Positions 20,636 through 31,908 are shown, counted from the first letter of the stretch. The stretch: DNA of 64,000 bases from Pinguiococcus pyrenoidosus (GCA_019677205.1 JAAMXY010000127.1:1-64000), one strand, 5' to 3'. Program-made: numbers and translations. The notes: a model not told the origin generated them from the sequence alone.

Positions 20636-22689
20636 CTATTCCTGCTCATGAAGCTCTTCAGACACGAGCGTGCTCCTCTTCAGGTCCTCGATGGACCGCT
20701 TCTCCTGTTCCAATGCCTTCGACTCCTTCACTCCCATCATGTAGAGAAACTCCTCTAGACTAATCTTCTGATTGCCCTCGATGTCGGCCTCGCGGATGAA
20801 CGTCTCCACTTCGTAGTGCGACGCCTCTGCAAGCGAGACTTGGGTGAGCGCCTTCTTTCGCCCGTCTCTGCTTCTCGGCATGGCCGGGCGTCGGGCGTCT
20901 TCCTACCTGTGCCCAGCAACTGCGCAATGTTCTCGCGGGTGATCCATCCGGTGTCGTCTACGTCAAGCTTGTTGAAGATCTCCCGGCAGCGATCCTCAGT
21001 GAAGCTGCCACACATTTCGATGGTGGCTCCTAGAAACTCTACATAACTGATCACGCCTGCGATGTGAAGCAAGGATATAAGCGAAGGAAGAAGCGAAGAA
21101 AAAAGCGAAGAAAAAAGCGAAGAAGGAAGCACAGGAAAAGCAAAACAACACCGCCGTTCGTGCGTATCGGCGTCGGTTCCGAAGGGCAAGCAGCATCGCC
21201 GTGACGAACCTTTGCGATCGTGGTCCATCGCTTTGAAGAGGTCTTCGAACTCAATGTCTGACATTCCTATCGTCTCGTTGATTTCGCTGTTCCGTGCGGC
21301 GTTCTCCTGCTGTTTACACTCCTCCTCCAGCTGCGCCAGGTCCGGATGGGAGATCATCTTGTCCTTGCCGACCGCCTTGGCCCGCGTATACACCTGGCAC
21401 AGCGCATTCCGCAGCTGCCCCTTCGATATGGTTCCCGACGAGTTGTGGTCCATCGCGATGAACGTCTGTCGCAGATCGCTGAGCATCGCCGGGTCGAGCG
21501 TGTACGCGTTGACCAGCAGCGCGATCCGCCGCAGCCCCTTGGACCGCTCGTAACGCCGAAGCGTGTTCACCATCTTGATGCCAAAGGATGGGCGCCGCGA
21601 AAGCGGCGACTCCGGTGCCGCCTCGACCACAATCTTCTTGAGAAACGGCGAGATGAGCGCGCGCGACGCGGTCCAGCGCCGCCAAGGGTCGGCCTTGAGG
21701 AGGTGGTAGACGAACTCCCGCGCGTCCGCGGAGGCGGAGCATTCCTTCGGCCACTTATATCTGGCCGCACACAGGTTGTTCACGGTCTGCTGCTCCGTCT
21801 CGGCTTCGAAAGGAGAGGTGCCCGTAAGCATGATGAAGGCCACAACGCCGATGCTCCACATGTCGCACTTCTCCGTGTAGGTGCCCTGCAGCACCTCGGG
21901 CGCCACCGTGTACACCGTGCCGATCTGCTCCGTCATGTCCGAGCCGGGATCGAAGCGGCGACTCATGCCGAAGTCGATGAGCTTGACCTCCGCGTCACTG
22001 CGCTCGCAGTCGAAGAGGATGTTTTCCATCTTGATGTCGCGATGCACCACGTTCTTGCTGTGGCAGTACACGATGGCGTTGATGATCTTGAAGAGGATCC
22101 GCCCCGCCTCTCGCTCGGTGTACTGGCGAGAGTTCAGGTCACCGCCCGTGCAGAGCTCCATGATGATGTGGAACTCGTTGCAGGAGAAGTCCTCGTACAT
22201 CACATACGGCCGAATGATGTTGGGATGATCTAAGCTAGACAGCAGCTCCACTTCCGTCCGCAGCGACGCCATACTGCTGCGTCTCTCGCTCACGCTCTGG
22301 GTGGCCAGGCGAAACGTCTTGCACGCGAAGAACTTGCCATTGGTCTTGGACTTCACCTTCTGCACGGACACATGATCAAAGCCTGTGGCGCCGAGACTGC
22401 CTGGAATTAAAAGCGACGCCGAAGTCCATCACCCGTGTTAGTACCCTCTCATCCTTTCGTTTCTCCTCTTTTCTTCCTCTCTGGCTCTCTCATTCTTAGA
22501 TGGAACCCGTGGACGGCTCTTCGGAGGGGCTTGAGTACCTCGCAGGAAGGTGAAGTCGTCTTGCACTTTGCGGTCGGTGTGATAGTCGCACAAGTTCTCT
22601 CGGAAGGTGCTGTCGATCATGGAGTTGCGGGCCCAGCCAGGCCCCGCCGTCTCCTCCACATCCGCCGCCTTGCCACAGCGCAGTCCCAT
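20636..22689 (-). CDS. Calcium-dependent protein kinase (CDPK)
   Basis: Four exons: 22689-22539, 22400-21210, 21056-20907 and 20826-20636; 560 residues. The start at 22689 gives MGLRCGK, a Gly-2/Cys-5 context for N-myristoylation and palmitoylation. Kinase motifs: FFACK, HRDIKMEN, DFGMSRRF and APE in YTVAPEVLQ. Four EF hands follow (DHNSSGTISKGQ, DHDRKGVISYVE, DVDDTGWITREN, ADIEGNQKISLEE), the second created across an exon junction. The glycine loop, also formed at a junction (RGSLGATGFDHV), lacks the second and third usual glycines. Calcium binding to the EF hands would release the kinase at a membrane. Two introns stay open in frame, so a single-ORF reading would insert spurious residues. 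Confidence 0.9.
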
Positions 22690-23052
22690 GACAGACGGAC
22701 TCTCTGCGGCGCACTCGGTGGACAACAAGCGGCGCTGTTGACCCGCTAACGCCGCGCTGTACAGCTTGAGGAGGCGCACACCTGTTTCCGTTCTCGTTGG
22801 TTCTCGTTTTTTCCTCTTGACCAGCCCTGTTCTACGGCAAGATAAACTTTTACATTCTTCAAAATGTATCGATAACGCATGTGCAGTATCGCTCTTGAGA
22901 TTCTGTTTTTCACGCCAAGGCTCGAAGAACGAACGCCGATCCAAGAACGGATACATGTATTTACCCGGCAGGGACGAATTTGAGACGTTCCCTCGTCGAA
23001 GCTCTTTTGCTCTGTTGATGGGATTTGGGCGCCGACCAGTGCTGAAGTTAAC
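22690..23052. promoter_or_regulatory. Divergent region between CDPK and coiled-coil genes
   Basis: A 363-bp space between divergent start codons. It is less GC-rich than the flanking genes and must contain both 5' ends; no specific element is recognised. An open frame continuous with CDPK exon 1 runs through it but has no CDPK-like sequence. Confidence 0.4.
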
Positions 23053-23196
23053 ATGAGCGCCGCGGCGTCGAGGCCAGAGCGCGATGCGCTGGAGCTGAAG
23101 AAGTCACTGGAGACCTTGGAGTCCAGATTGAGCCAAGAGTGCGTGGGATCAGCGGCGCATTCTGCCAACTTGTCTCTCAACTTCTCTGTCTCTTTG

Positions 23197-23282
<86 letters not shown>

Positions 23283-24882
23283 TCTCCCTCTCTCTCCCTC
23301 TCTCTCCTCTTCATGTAGAGACACAAATTGTGGAGAACTTGCGGAACTCCAGAGACGCATTCAAAGTCTGACGCTTCAACTCACCGCGACCAACGCGGAA
23401 CTTGCGCGCGTCCGAGCGGAGGATCCGGCGGCGCCGCTGCAGCTCCAGATGGATGAACTTCGCGGAGAAGTGGCGGATCTGCGCAGTCGTCTGCGACTGT
23501 CCACCGCCGAGAACGAGCGCCTGACGCTCGAGAATGAGCAGCTGCAGGAGAGCGAAGCCGACGACATTCGGCTGCAGATGGCAGATCTGCAGGCGTCCTG
23601 GGCGGCGGAGAAGGCGGCGTTAGAGGAACAGCTTTCGGCAGCGACACGCGATCTGGCCACGAGTCGCCAGCGCTGTGGCGAGCTGGAAGAGGCGTCTAAA
23701 GCGGCTGCGGACGTCCAGAGGCGGCAGAGAATACGGCTGAGGGAAGGTGAGATGCGCATAGAAGCGATGGAGACGGAGATGACCGCAGCCAGCGGGAAGC
23801 TGGAGGACGCGGAGGGAAGGGCGAACTTGTTGATATCGGAGAAGGCGTCTCTGGAGAGCCTGGTCGCGGACCTGCAAAAGAACGGGAGGATCAGTGGCAG
23901 ACGGGAGAAGGAGCTACAAGACATGGTAGAAGCGCTGCAGAAGGAATTGCAAAGCGTTCGGCTGCAGATGGATGCGGACGCCAAGCTCGTGGCAGACGCC
24001 AAGGATGCGCAGGCGCTGGCGATGAAAGCGATGGAGCACGCCTCGTTGCACCAGGATGTCATGCAGAAGATGCGGAGCCGGCTGACGCACATTCAGTCCG
24101 AGCTGATTGCGTTGAGCCACCTGATTCGGACGACAGACGACGACACCATGGAGGGAGTTGTCCAAGTGCTGCTGGATCTGGCCAACAGCTGTGTCCAGCT
24201 CTGCGCGTATCGCGAGGATGAGATCAACGAGGCGCTGGCCGCGACGGAGGGCATCATCCCTCCGTCCAGACCGCTGTCCCCGGCGCCGTCGCACGCCAGC
24301 TCCACGTCCGGGCACGGTGCGTCCTTCGACACACCGTCCGTGTCGTCGGACAAGCCGCTGTACACACCGTGGATGCGAGAGCAGGTCGATCAGTCGGGAT
24401 CCCCGCCGTACTCAGTAGACAGCCCCCTCGTGGGGCGGATTCTCGCGGAGTGGTCCTCGGTCCGGGAGAAGCAGCAGTACCTCAAGCTTTGGCTCCAGTG
24501 CATTGTGCAGAATCGCCGAGTGCCGCCGAAGTTCCCGCAAGGCGTGCACCTCATTGGCCTCTCCCCACCAACCTTTGAGTCGTTCATGACAGTCATAGCA
24601 CCGCTACTGGCAAACCTGCCGCACGCGAAGGTGATGATCTTCACGCGGCGGAGCTCCGAAGGGACGTTCGACGTGCGCATCAAGGTCGATCGAACGCCGG
24701 ACGCGGCGACATCTCGGATGGTGACTCCGGAGAGGAGATCGCAGAGCAGGGCGCAGGGAAGCACGAATGGCACTCCAGGGAAGGGGCGCAGGAGGCAAGC
24801 CGCGCAGCAAGATGATCCGCAGCGGAACCTCCCGTCTTTAGGCGAGCGGATTCAGATGCAGTTGCAGAAATACCAGGCCTGA
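23053..24882 (+). CDS. Coiled-coil protein with a conserved-looking C-terminal domain
   Basis: Two exons, 23053-23138 and 23319-24882; 549 residues. The 180-nt intron (GTGCGT donor, GTAG acceptor) is largely a CT repeat and stays open in frame, so reading straight through gives a false Ser/Leu tract. Residues of about 30-330 are heptad coiled coil. After a Pro/Ser linker there is a globular segment at about 440-510 with EWSSVREKQQYLKLWLQ and VIAPLLANLPHAKVMIFTR. I do not recognise the family; a cytoskeletal or organelle-tethering role would be only a guess. Confidence 0.78.
23139..23318 (+). repeat. Intron made mostly of a (CT)n microsatellite
   Basis: From about 23190 to 23310 nearly every base belongs to TC/CTCTCC repeats, forming a polypyrimidine tract of more than 100 nt immediately before the acceptor. 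Confidence 0.88.
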
Positions 24883-25150
24883 GCAAAGGATCAGCACAAC
24901 TTCGAAAAGATTCCAAGATACAGGGGGAGTCGTTGCGCTGCAGTGTTGCACGAGGTGCTGATCAGCCTGAGAGAGCCGAGGCCGGGGTCCTAAGGATGGG
25001 AGGCAGCCCTTTGCTTCACTGCAGAGAAGACTTCGTTCTTGTGGAGTAGCGTCTATGGCGCCGAAGACTCTGCTACCCCTGTCAATGCAAAAAGGCTTGT
25101 TGTGAGGACAGCTTGAACAATTGGAGCATTCTGGGATGCCGACGGACTTG

Positions 25151-26573
25151 TCAGACGGCGTTCCGAAGCCATTCGTGAGCTAGTAAGCGGCCGACCGTCG
25201 GTCGCTCTTCCGGATTCGGCTTCAACACCATGCCGCAGAAGTCCTGTGCCGCCCGCAATTGTGCAGAGTCCTGTGGTACGACCCAAGGTGCTCAGCTCGG
25301 GAGCAGAGCAGGACGGAGCTCCAGGGATTGCCCGATGAGATAAGCTTACCGCAAATGATCTAAATAGACTTCCCGCTTCGAAGGCCAGGATGCTGTCATA
25401 CACTTCTTCGTTTGGATCCATGGCTTCCTCTTGTCCGGCCAAGGAAGCGGAAGATCTCCGGAAGGGCGTTCTGCCCATGAACAACTCGTACGCCAGCACG
25501 CCGAGACTCCAGTTGTCCACCTTGTAGTTGTATTTCCTTCCCGCCACCATCTCCGGCGCAAGGTACTCGGGCGTTCCGCAGAGCGTTGTTCGGTACTCCG
25601 AAGGAAACGCGTGGACCGCCCAACCGAAGTCGGCGAGCTTCAGCCCGTCTCTGCCCAGAAGGAGATTCTCGGGCTTGATGTCCCGATGAATTACGTGCGC
25701 CCGCTGCATCGCCTTCACGCCGCTGCAGATCTGCCTCATGAGCATGCCCGCGTCGCTGGGACTGAAGCGCCGCTCTTCTTGGGACCTCATCATCTTGTAC
25801 AGCTCGCCGCCTTCTGCGTACTCCAGAACAAGGTAGACCTTGTTTGGATCGTGAAAGTAGCCCACGAGCTTAAGGATGTGAGGGTGCTGGAGTCGACTCT
25901 GGATCTCCACCTCTCTCCGGAGGATGTGCTCTTCGCCCGCCTCTGCCAGGGATCCTTTGAACAGGACCTTGAGCGCTACGGGGACGCCAGAGCGCTTCTC
26001 CTTTGCCGCGTAGACATTCCCGAACTTCCCTCTCCCAAGAGGCCGGCCGAGTCGGAAGTCAGAAATGCTCCACGGCCGTCGCTTCTCCTCTTCTTCTTCT
26101 GCAGTGCTTGCGTCCACGCTCTCCTCCGCAGCATTCACCTCGACGCTATCTCTTGCGCTCCTGGAACTTCGTCTCCGTCCCGACGCGACCGTGCGTCCGT
26201 TCGCAGCAGTGTCCCTCGCCGCTGTTACTGCTGCGGCCGCGATCTTGTCAGCTATCTCGTCCACGGGGGAATAGGAAGCGGCGGACTCCGCTTCCGCCTT
26301 CGAAGCGCTTTGCGGCGCGCTGGGCTCCTTGAAGTCGGCCAAGTCCACCAGCTGAGCCAGCTCGAAGCTGTTGAGGCGAGATCGGCCGCCTCTCCGCATC
26401 GTGTTCACTCCGCGGTGGTCCCGAAGAGGACTTCGGCCTTCCGCCACGGAGGAGCGCCGCAGCTTCTTGCTGCTCAACTGCGGCGTGAGATCCTCCTCCG
26501 AGCTGGGCATGCTCTTCTTGCAGGAGCTTGCTCGAGAGATGCCATCGCGATTTACGCTCTTCTTTGGCGTCAA
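25151..26573 (-). CDS. Aurora kinase
   Basis: Two exons, 26573-25350 and 25270-25151 (79-nt intron, GTAAGC donor, CACAG acceptor, phase 0); 447 residues. A disordered N-terminal region of about 170 residues precedes the kinase domain. The domain is close to animal Aurora: GRPLGRGKFGNVY, VALKVLFKGSL, LRREVEIQS, VIHRDIKPENLLLG, LADFGWAVHA and the activation segment YRTTLCGTPEYLAPEM. The second exon ends the domain with LKPNPEERPTVGRLLAHEW. Aurora kinases act in spindle assembly, chromosome segregation and cytokinesis. The frame of exon 1 continues past the donor, so an intronless reading loses the true C terminus. Confidence 0.92.
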
Positions 26574-27403
26574 GATGCGAAGAGCGCCCTGATACGCGTA
26601 CGAAGAAGGGGTTTTTCATGAGCTCTGCTGTACCTGATTTGCGCGATGTGCAGCCACACCTCGTTGACACACCTGGACAGTGCTGCTCCGACGTCGCTTT
26701 AGACGCTTCAACGCCGGGCTCCGAAAGGCGAGGTCCGCACTTGTCTCTGGAAGTGGCCTAAAGATCTCATCAGCCACACTCCCTCGTCAAGCTCCGCGCA
26801 TGAGCTTTTGTGAAGCGCGCACCTCTGGTTTTCCGCGTCGGAGTCGCCACCGTCCAGCTTTCCTGCGCTTCCCTTTGCCTTGTGGACTCGCCGCGGTGGC
26901 GTCGGCGCGCAGGCGAGACGCATAGTGGTGAAGCTGTGCGAGCGGTGCGTGTTCTGGAGAGAGGCGCCGAAAGCTTTGGGAGACGTCGGAGGACTGAGCG
27001 CATTCCATTGGAAATGCGCAAAGCAACAACGGCTAGTTGGCCGCCTCCAATTTATTGATCTTGGTTTCTTATTCCGCACAGTACACGCACTCTTCGCACT
27101 TCCAATCGCATGATCATTGGGTGACGGATGAACTATAGAAACATGATTGGCGCAAACTGAGGATGAAGGATCGACTACAGATGTGTTTGAAATATGATGG
27201 GAGAGATGTCGAAGAAGAAGCACCATCTTTGGAAAACACCAAAAAAGTGCCACAGCCTTTCAACAGCTTTTGCGCCTCAGCTTCCAAGTCTCTCATCGCA
27301 CCCAGCGATCGTGATGGCTCGTGCGTGAGGTGTGGAGGTCTTGACGCACCTGTACAAGCATCAGGTATCGAGTACACAAGTCGTCTCTGTCGCTCGCGCC
27401 CGA
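26574..27403. promoter_or_regulatory. Divergent intergenic region between Aurora and RFT1
   Basis: An 830-bp space between two divergent genes. Open frames on both strands (for example 26708-27253 minus) have no recognisable product and odd composition. Nothing else is seen. Confidence 0.45.
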
Positions 27404-29113
27404 ATGGCGGGTGGATATGTCGCCGGTGCGCGCGACTTGGCTGTCCTACAGCTGCTCTCTCGCGGATGTAGCTTCGTCATGAACGCGTTCATCGCGCGCT
27501 CGCTGGGGCCGGAGTGGTATGGCGTGTCGCAGGTGCAGCTTCAGCTGCTGTCCTCCACCGTTCTCTTCCTGTCAAGAGAGCCGCTCCGCCGCGCCGCACA
27601 GCGCACTTTCAGCTCCTCTCCTGCGGCGTTTCAGCACTGCGTGACGCTCATGAGTCTGGCTGCGCCCATCTGCGTGCTGCTGAGCGTCGGTCTGCTCGCT
27701 GTCGGCGTGTACGTCCAAGGAGATGCGCAAGAGCTCGGAGAGGCTGCGGAGCAAACGCTGGATCGGAGGGATTATCTCGTCGGTGCGGCTCTTCTGTTTC
27801 TTGCTGCTGCGGTGGAGTCGCTTGGAGAGCCTGGATGGCTGTTCGCGCAGACGCATCTGGAGAGCCTTCGTCATCGCGTGGTGGCGGAGAGCCTCAGCGT
27901 GCTGGCAAGAAGCGTGGCGACCGTGGCCTTGCTCGTGGCACTACCCCACCAGGAGAGCTTCGGACGGGTGACGCTCCTAGGCTTTGCCCAACTGCTCGGC
28001 GCCTGCGTGTTCGTCAGCGTGCTCTACGCTCGTTTGCAGAGCGCAGCAAAGCGAAGAGAGGGTGGCGTCGACGTCAAGAAGCTCTGGCCGCGCAAGGCGC
28101 AGGACGGCAGGTGGATAGGAGATGAGCAGATGGCTCTTGCCAAGAGCTTCACGTTGCACACCGTGCAGAAGTATGTACTCACGGAAGGCGAGAAGCTCGT
28201 GCTCGTGAACTTGAGTCCGCTGCGAGACCAGGGCGTCTTCGCGCTCGTTTCGAACCTCGGTTCGCTGGTGGCCCGCATTGTCCTGCAGCCGATCGAAGAG
28301 ATGGTCTTCGCCTATTTTAGCGGCGCGAAAGAGAACGACAAGAACGTGACAGTGGTGGTTCTGGCGTCGCTCGTCCGTGGCGCGATTTTGTTTGGGGCCG
28401 TCTTCGCGGCGTTCGGCGGGCCCTACAGCGAGCTGCTCCTTCGAATTGTGTACGGTCAGCGCTGGGAGGACACGGCCGCGGCGGAGACGCTCAGTCTATA
28501 CTGTGTGTACATCCTGTTCCTAAGCGTGAATGGGATCTCGGAGGCCTTTGTGCATGCAACGTCAGACGGGGACGGCATACGAAGGCTGAACTTGAGCATG
28601 TTGCCCATGTCCGTTGTGTACATCATCGCGGCCGCGGCCGGCATCCGAAGCTTGGGGGTCGTCGGGCTGCTTCTGGCCAGCGTGCTGTCCATGCTCCTGC
28701 GAATCTTGTACAGCGTCTCCGTGGTCCTGCATAGGTATCCGACAATTCTTGGGCGGCAAGGGACGCAATTCCTCCCGAAGCTCATGAGCGCGGCGTCCGT
28801 CGTACTCGCGAGCTTCATCTGCTGGACGACGCGGCCAACTGAATGCGTCAGTCCAGGTAAGAACCTGCGGGAAGCACCCATGCCCGGGAAGCACCCATGC
28901 CCGGGAAGCACCCATGCCCGCAAGAGACTGCGCTGAAGTCTCTTTCATGCTGCGTTTCGCCTAGATCGGGACGGTCTGTCAGCGGTGATTTCAGTGCACG
29001 GCCCGCACGTCGCGCTGGGCTGTGCAACGCTCGGGATGACGCTGGCCCTGTGGTGGTACCTGGAGCATGACATCATCACGCACGTCAGAGACGTTCGCAA
29101 GAAAAAAGAGTGA
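27404..29113 (+). CDS. RFT1: RFT1-family ER oligosaccharide-lipid protein
   Basis: Two exons, 27404-28856 and 28965-29113 (108-nt intron); 533 residues with about 12 membrane helices. The start MAGGYVAGARDLAVLQLLSRG and the following NAFIARSLGPEWYGV fit the RFT1 N terminus; GEPGWLFAQTHLESLRHRVVAE and LTEGEKLVLV are further family blocks. RFT1 is needed for use of the lipid-linked Man5GlcNAc2 intermediate in N-glycosylation at the ER; whether it is itself the flippase is disputed. The second exon adds the last helix and a basic C terminus (RKKKE) that may act as an ER retention signal. The intron holds a 17-bp tandem repeat. Confidence 0.88.
28871..28921 (+). repeat. 17-bp minisatellite in the RFT1 intron
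   Basis: Three tandem copies of gaagcacccatgcccgg, occupying about half of the intron. The frame stays open through them, so an unspliced reading adds a PGKHPCPGST-like repeat. Confidence 0.92.
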
Positions 29114-29178
29114 TTGATTCACATGAAGGGGGATGCTTTGGACAAGTCTTCTACCAATAACTTCGTGCGCCTCCGGTC

Positions 29179-31908
29179 TCAGGGGCGTCGCGCTTCAATG
29201 TCGGCGGCGGCTTGTTCGCTCTTCGGCACCTTGCGGTATGCGTTTGGCGTCTCCCCGTTCGCCACTTGTCCAATCAAGTCGGAGACATTGGCCGAGGAAC
29301 CCCCGCGCACCTGCTTGTAGCCTACCCACATCAAGCCGGCGACGGTCGTGGCCGCGACGATCCAGGCCATGGCCTCGAGCACCGAGAGGAAGGAGGAGCC
29401 GCCGGCGCCGATCGTGAACACCTCTCCCTGCCCGCTGTACCTCTTTCCGTCCGCGCCCACCCAGTCGTTCCAGTGGCGGTTGAGCGATTCCTGGATCTCG
29501 TCCCCGAACTGGTAGAGATCGTCGTCCATGTAGCCGAAGTAGGGGTTGTAGCTATCGAAGAAGTCGTCGTTGTCGAACAGTTCCATCGTGAAGTTCGTCG
29601 CGCCGACGGGGCCGCAGTCGTGGCAGTCGGTGCCCATGGCGCAGATGTCCGTGCCTCGCGAGTCGTCGCAGGTGTCGTCAAAGTGAAACTCGCACGTGTT
29701 GTCGCAGGTGTGTGCGGCCGCCATGACGCCTCCGCAGTCGGTGCAGTCCGTGCCCGGCTGGCACAGCACGGGCGCGCCAGCGCCGGCGTAGTCTTCCTCG
29801 TAGTCCAGCCCTTCCTGGCGGTAGTAGAAGTAGTCGTCCTCGCCGGAGAAGAACATGTCCATGTCGTTCTCGTCGCAGTGGCCGTCGTTGGCCCAGTAGC
29901 ACGAGTCGTCGCACACGGTCTCGTCGCTGTCCGGATAGACCAAGGCCACGGTGACCGGCTCGGGGAAGAGGAACATGCCGGCGCCGTTGTCGACGCCGCT
30001 GACCGTCATCTCCACCGTCTCGTCCGCGCTGGGACTGGCCCAGGCGCTGTCGGCCTTGAGCACCATGCGCAGGTTGATAAAGTCCTCCACGGTGACCTCG
30101 TACGCGTCCGCACTGGTGGGCGCCAGCTGGATGGGCGGGTGCCTGTCGGTGCCCACGAAGCTTCCCTCCAGGTAGAAGATCTTGGTGTGCGTGGCGTACA
30201 CGTGCTTCACGCTCAGAACGTTGATGCTGGGCTCCGGGTACACGCTCGCGACCGCCACGCCATCCGGCCCGCTGAACTCGATGCCGTTGATGGACTGCGC
30301 CACCAGGAACACGGTCTCCGTGGTTTTCGACGGCCAGCGCTTGCCGTCGTTCAGCGTCAGCACGATCTCGGAGTCGCTCACGCGGCTCGCGCTGAACACG
30401 TCCGGCTCCACCTCGTTGAGCTTGACCTCCGTGATGGGATCTGGGAACTCCTTTCCGAGGATGGACAGCTGCGGCGCGGAGGGGTACAGGCGCTGATCAT
30501 TGCCGCGCTGCTGGACGTGGAGGCCGGTCTCTGGGTGCGGCCCGTTGTCGGCCACGATCTCCGCCACCTGCACATTCACGTCGACGGGGCCGGGCCCCGT
30601 GTTGACCTTGGTCACCAACAGCGCGCCCGGCTCGGCTCTCCATGCGCCCTCCACCAGATGCACCGTGAGCTTCTTGTCCGACTCCACGGTGAGGTAGTAG
30701 CTGAGCTTGTCCAGCTCCGGCTCGAACTGCAGCTCGGTGGAGCCGTTCTCCATGCGCACGAAGCCCTGACCGCTGACGCTGAAGGAATGGCTCTCGGTCT
30801 GGCGCACTTGCGGCGCGTCGGACTGGACGCTGGGTCGGCGGAACAACTTGCGCACGATGGCGCCTTCAACGCTGTTGCCCACGGCCTGCATCTCGCCCTG
30901 GCCGTTGGACACCGCCGTGATGCGCAGGTAGCCAGGCAGGGAACTCTGGTCGACGCGCCAGGCCCTGCCGTCCAGAAGCCGCAGCACCAGGCGGTCCTCC
31001 GCGGACGCTTCGCGGTCCACCTCGAAGTCCACGCCCTGCACGATCTTGCCGAAGAAGCGCACCTTGAGCTCCTGGTTCGGGTCGGTGGGGAAGTTGGCGC
31101 CGCTGATCTCTAAGGACGGCTCGTCGACATAGGCGTAGATGTTCTGATGCTGATCGATGGTCACGGGTTTGGCCGCTGTGCCCTCGTCGCCGGTCACGAT
31201 GTTGGCCACCAGCAGCGGCTCGTAGTTGGGCGGCGTGGTGCGCAGCTTGCCGCCGCCGGTGTCCACATACGAGAGGTACAGAGGTCCGGCGGTCGCGCGC
31301 CACTTCTTGCCGCTGTACAGGCGCAGCGTGACGCTGGTGGCGTCATCCACGCGCTGGTCGTAGTCCACGCCCCTGGTGAGCGTGTAGTTCTGGTCGTCGG
31401 CCTTGAAGTACAGATCCAGACTCTTCTGCTGCAGCGACTTGCCCTTGAGCGTGATCGCCGCCCGATCGGCGGGAATGCTGGGCGGATCGGAGATGGTCTC
31501 CATCCAGGGCGACGGGATGACGGTGGCGATTTTCTTGTAGCTGTTGTCACAGCAGATTTTCTCTCCAGCGATGCTGAGGTCGGACAGCACCACATCGCCG
31601 CCCATGCTGTTGTCGACCACGGTGGCCCAGTCGTGCTCTCCGAACTTGGACAGCGAGATGCGGAAGCTATCCCCGTCGTCGCCCTTGGCGATGCTGGTCT
31701 TGTACTGCAGGTCCGGCGCCGCGCCCACCAGCCCCACCTCGATCTGCTCGTCCACCGCGCCGTCCGCCCAGGCGTCCTTCCAGCCGCTGCCGTAGATCCG
31801 CATCTGCGGACTGAGGTCCGCGTACAGCACCTGCATCTTGCTCTGAATTTCGAAGGCCGACGCCACGGCCAGCAGCGCCGTCACACGGAGCAAGCGTGAC
31901 ATGGTCAT
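29179..31908 (-). CDS. Secreted or cell-surface single-pass repeat protein
   Basis: 909 residues, intronless. A signal peptide (MTMSRLLRVTALLAVASAF) marks the start; the frame is open upstream to 32502 but that extension is not signal-like. The lumenal part has about five divergent repeats of 95-120 residues, each with an (I/L)xGxxF-type strand, a VxLxLxxGxxW core and an ending like VxTGxG. Two Cys-rich modules follow, one with CDDSCYWANDGHCDE and CQPGTDCTDCG, the other with CDNTCEFHFDDTCDD and CAMGTDCHDCG. A membrane helix lies near residues 835-855 (AMAWIVAATTVAGLMWVGY), with a short cytoplasmic tail. The repeats could be IPT/TIG-like beta-sandwiches. Adhesion or cell-covering function is an inference. 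Confidence 0.8.
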   Translation of the reverse strand: MTMSRLLRVTALLAVASAFEIQSKMQVLYADLSPQMRIYGSGWKDAWADGAVDEQIEVGLVGAAPDLQYKTSIAKGDDGDSFRISLSKFGEHDWATVVDNSMGGDVVLSDLSIAGEKICCDNSYKKIATVIPSPWMETISDPPSIPADRAAITLKGKSLQQKSLDLYFKADDQNYTLTRGVDYDQRVDDATSVTLRLYSGKKWRATAGPLYLSYVDTGGGKLRTTPPNYEPLLVANIVTGDEGTAAKPVTIDQHQNIYAYVDEPSLEISGANFPTDPNQELKVRFFGKIVQGVDFEVDREASAEDRLVLRLLDGRAWRVDQSSLPGYLRITAVSNGQGEMQAVGNSVEGAIVRKLFRRPSVQSDAPQVRQTESHSFSVSGQGFVRMENGSTELQFEPELDKLSYYLTVESDKKLTVHLVEGAWRAEPGALLVTKVNTGPGPVDVNVQVAEIVADNGPHPETGLHVQQRGNDQRLYPSAPQLSILGKEFPDPITEVKLNEVEPDVFSASRVSDSEIVLTLNDGKRWPSKTTETVFLVAQSINGIEFSGPDGVAVASVYPEPSINVLSVKHVYATHTKIFYLEGSFVGTDRHPPIQLAPTSADAYEVTVEDFINLRMVLKADSAWASPSADETVEMTVSGVDNGAGMFLFPEPVTVALVYPDSDETVCDDSCYWANDGHCDENDMDMFFSGEDDYFYYRQEGLDYEEDYAGAGAPVLCQPGTDCTDCGGVMAAAHTCDNTCEFHFDDTCDDSRGTDICAMGTDCHDCGPVGATNFTMELFDNDDFFDSYNPYFGYMDDDLYQFGDEIQESLNRHWNDWVGADGKRYSGQGEVFTIGAGGSSFLSVLEAMAWIVAATTVAGLMWVGYKQVRGGSSANVSDLIGQVANGETPNAYRKVPKSEQAAADIEARRP

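Noticed and set aside
23053-23318. Long Ser/Leu repeat in the N terminus of the coiled-coil protein
   Set aside because: It is the translation of a CT microsatellite inside an intron with a GTGCGT donor and TAG acceptor that restores frame; not protein sequence.
28871-28921. Three regular direct repeats that could suggest a CRISPR-like array
   Set aside because: There are no spacers between the copies; it is a plain minisatellite within a spliced intron of a eukaryotic gene.
29212-31113. 633-codon plus-strand open frame opposite the secreted repeat protein
   Set aside because: Shadow frame of a GC-rich gene; the antisense strand has clear signal peptide, repeats and cysteine modules.
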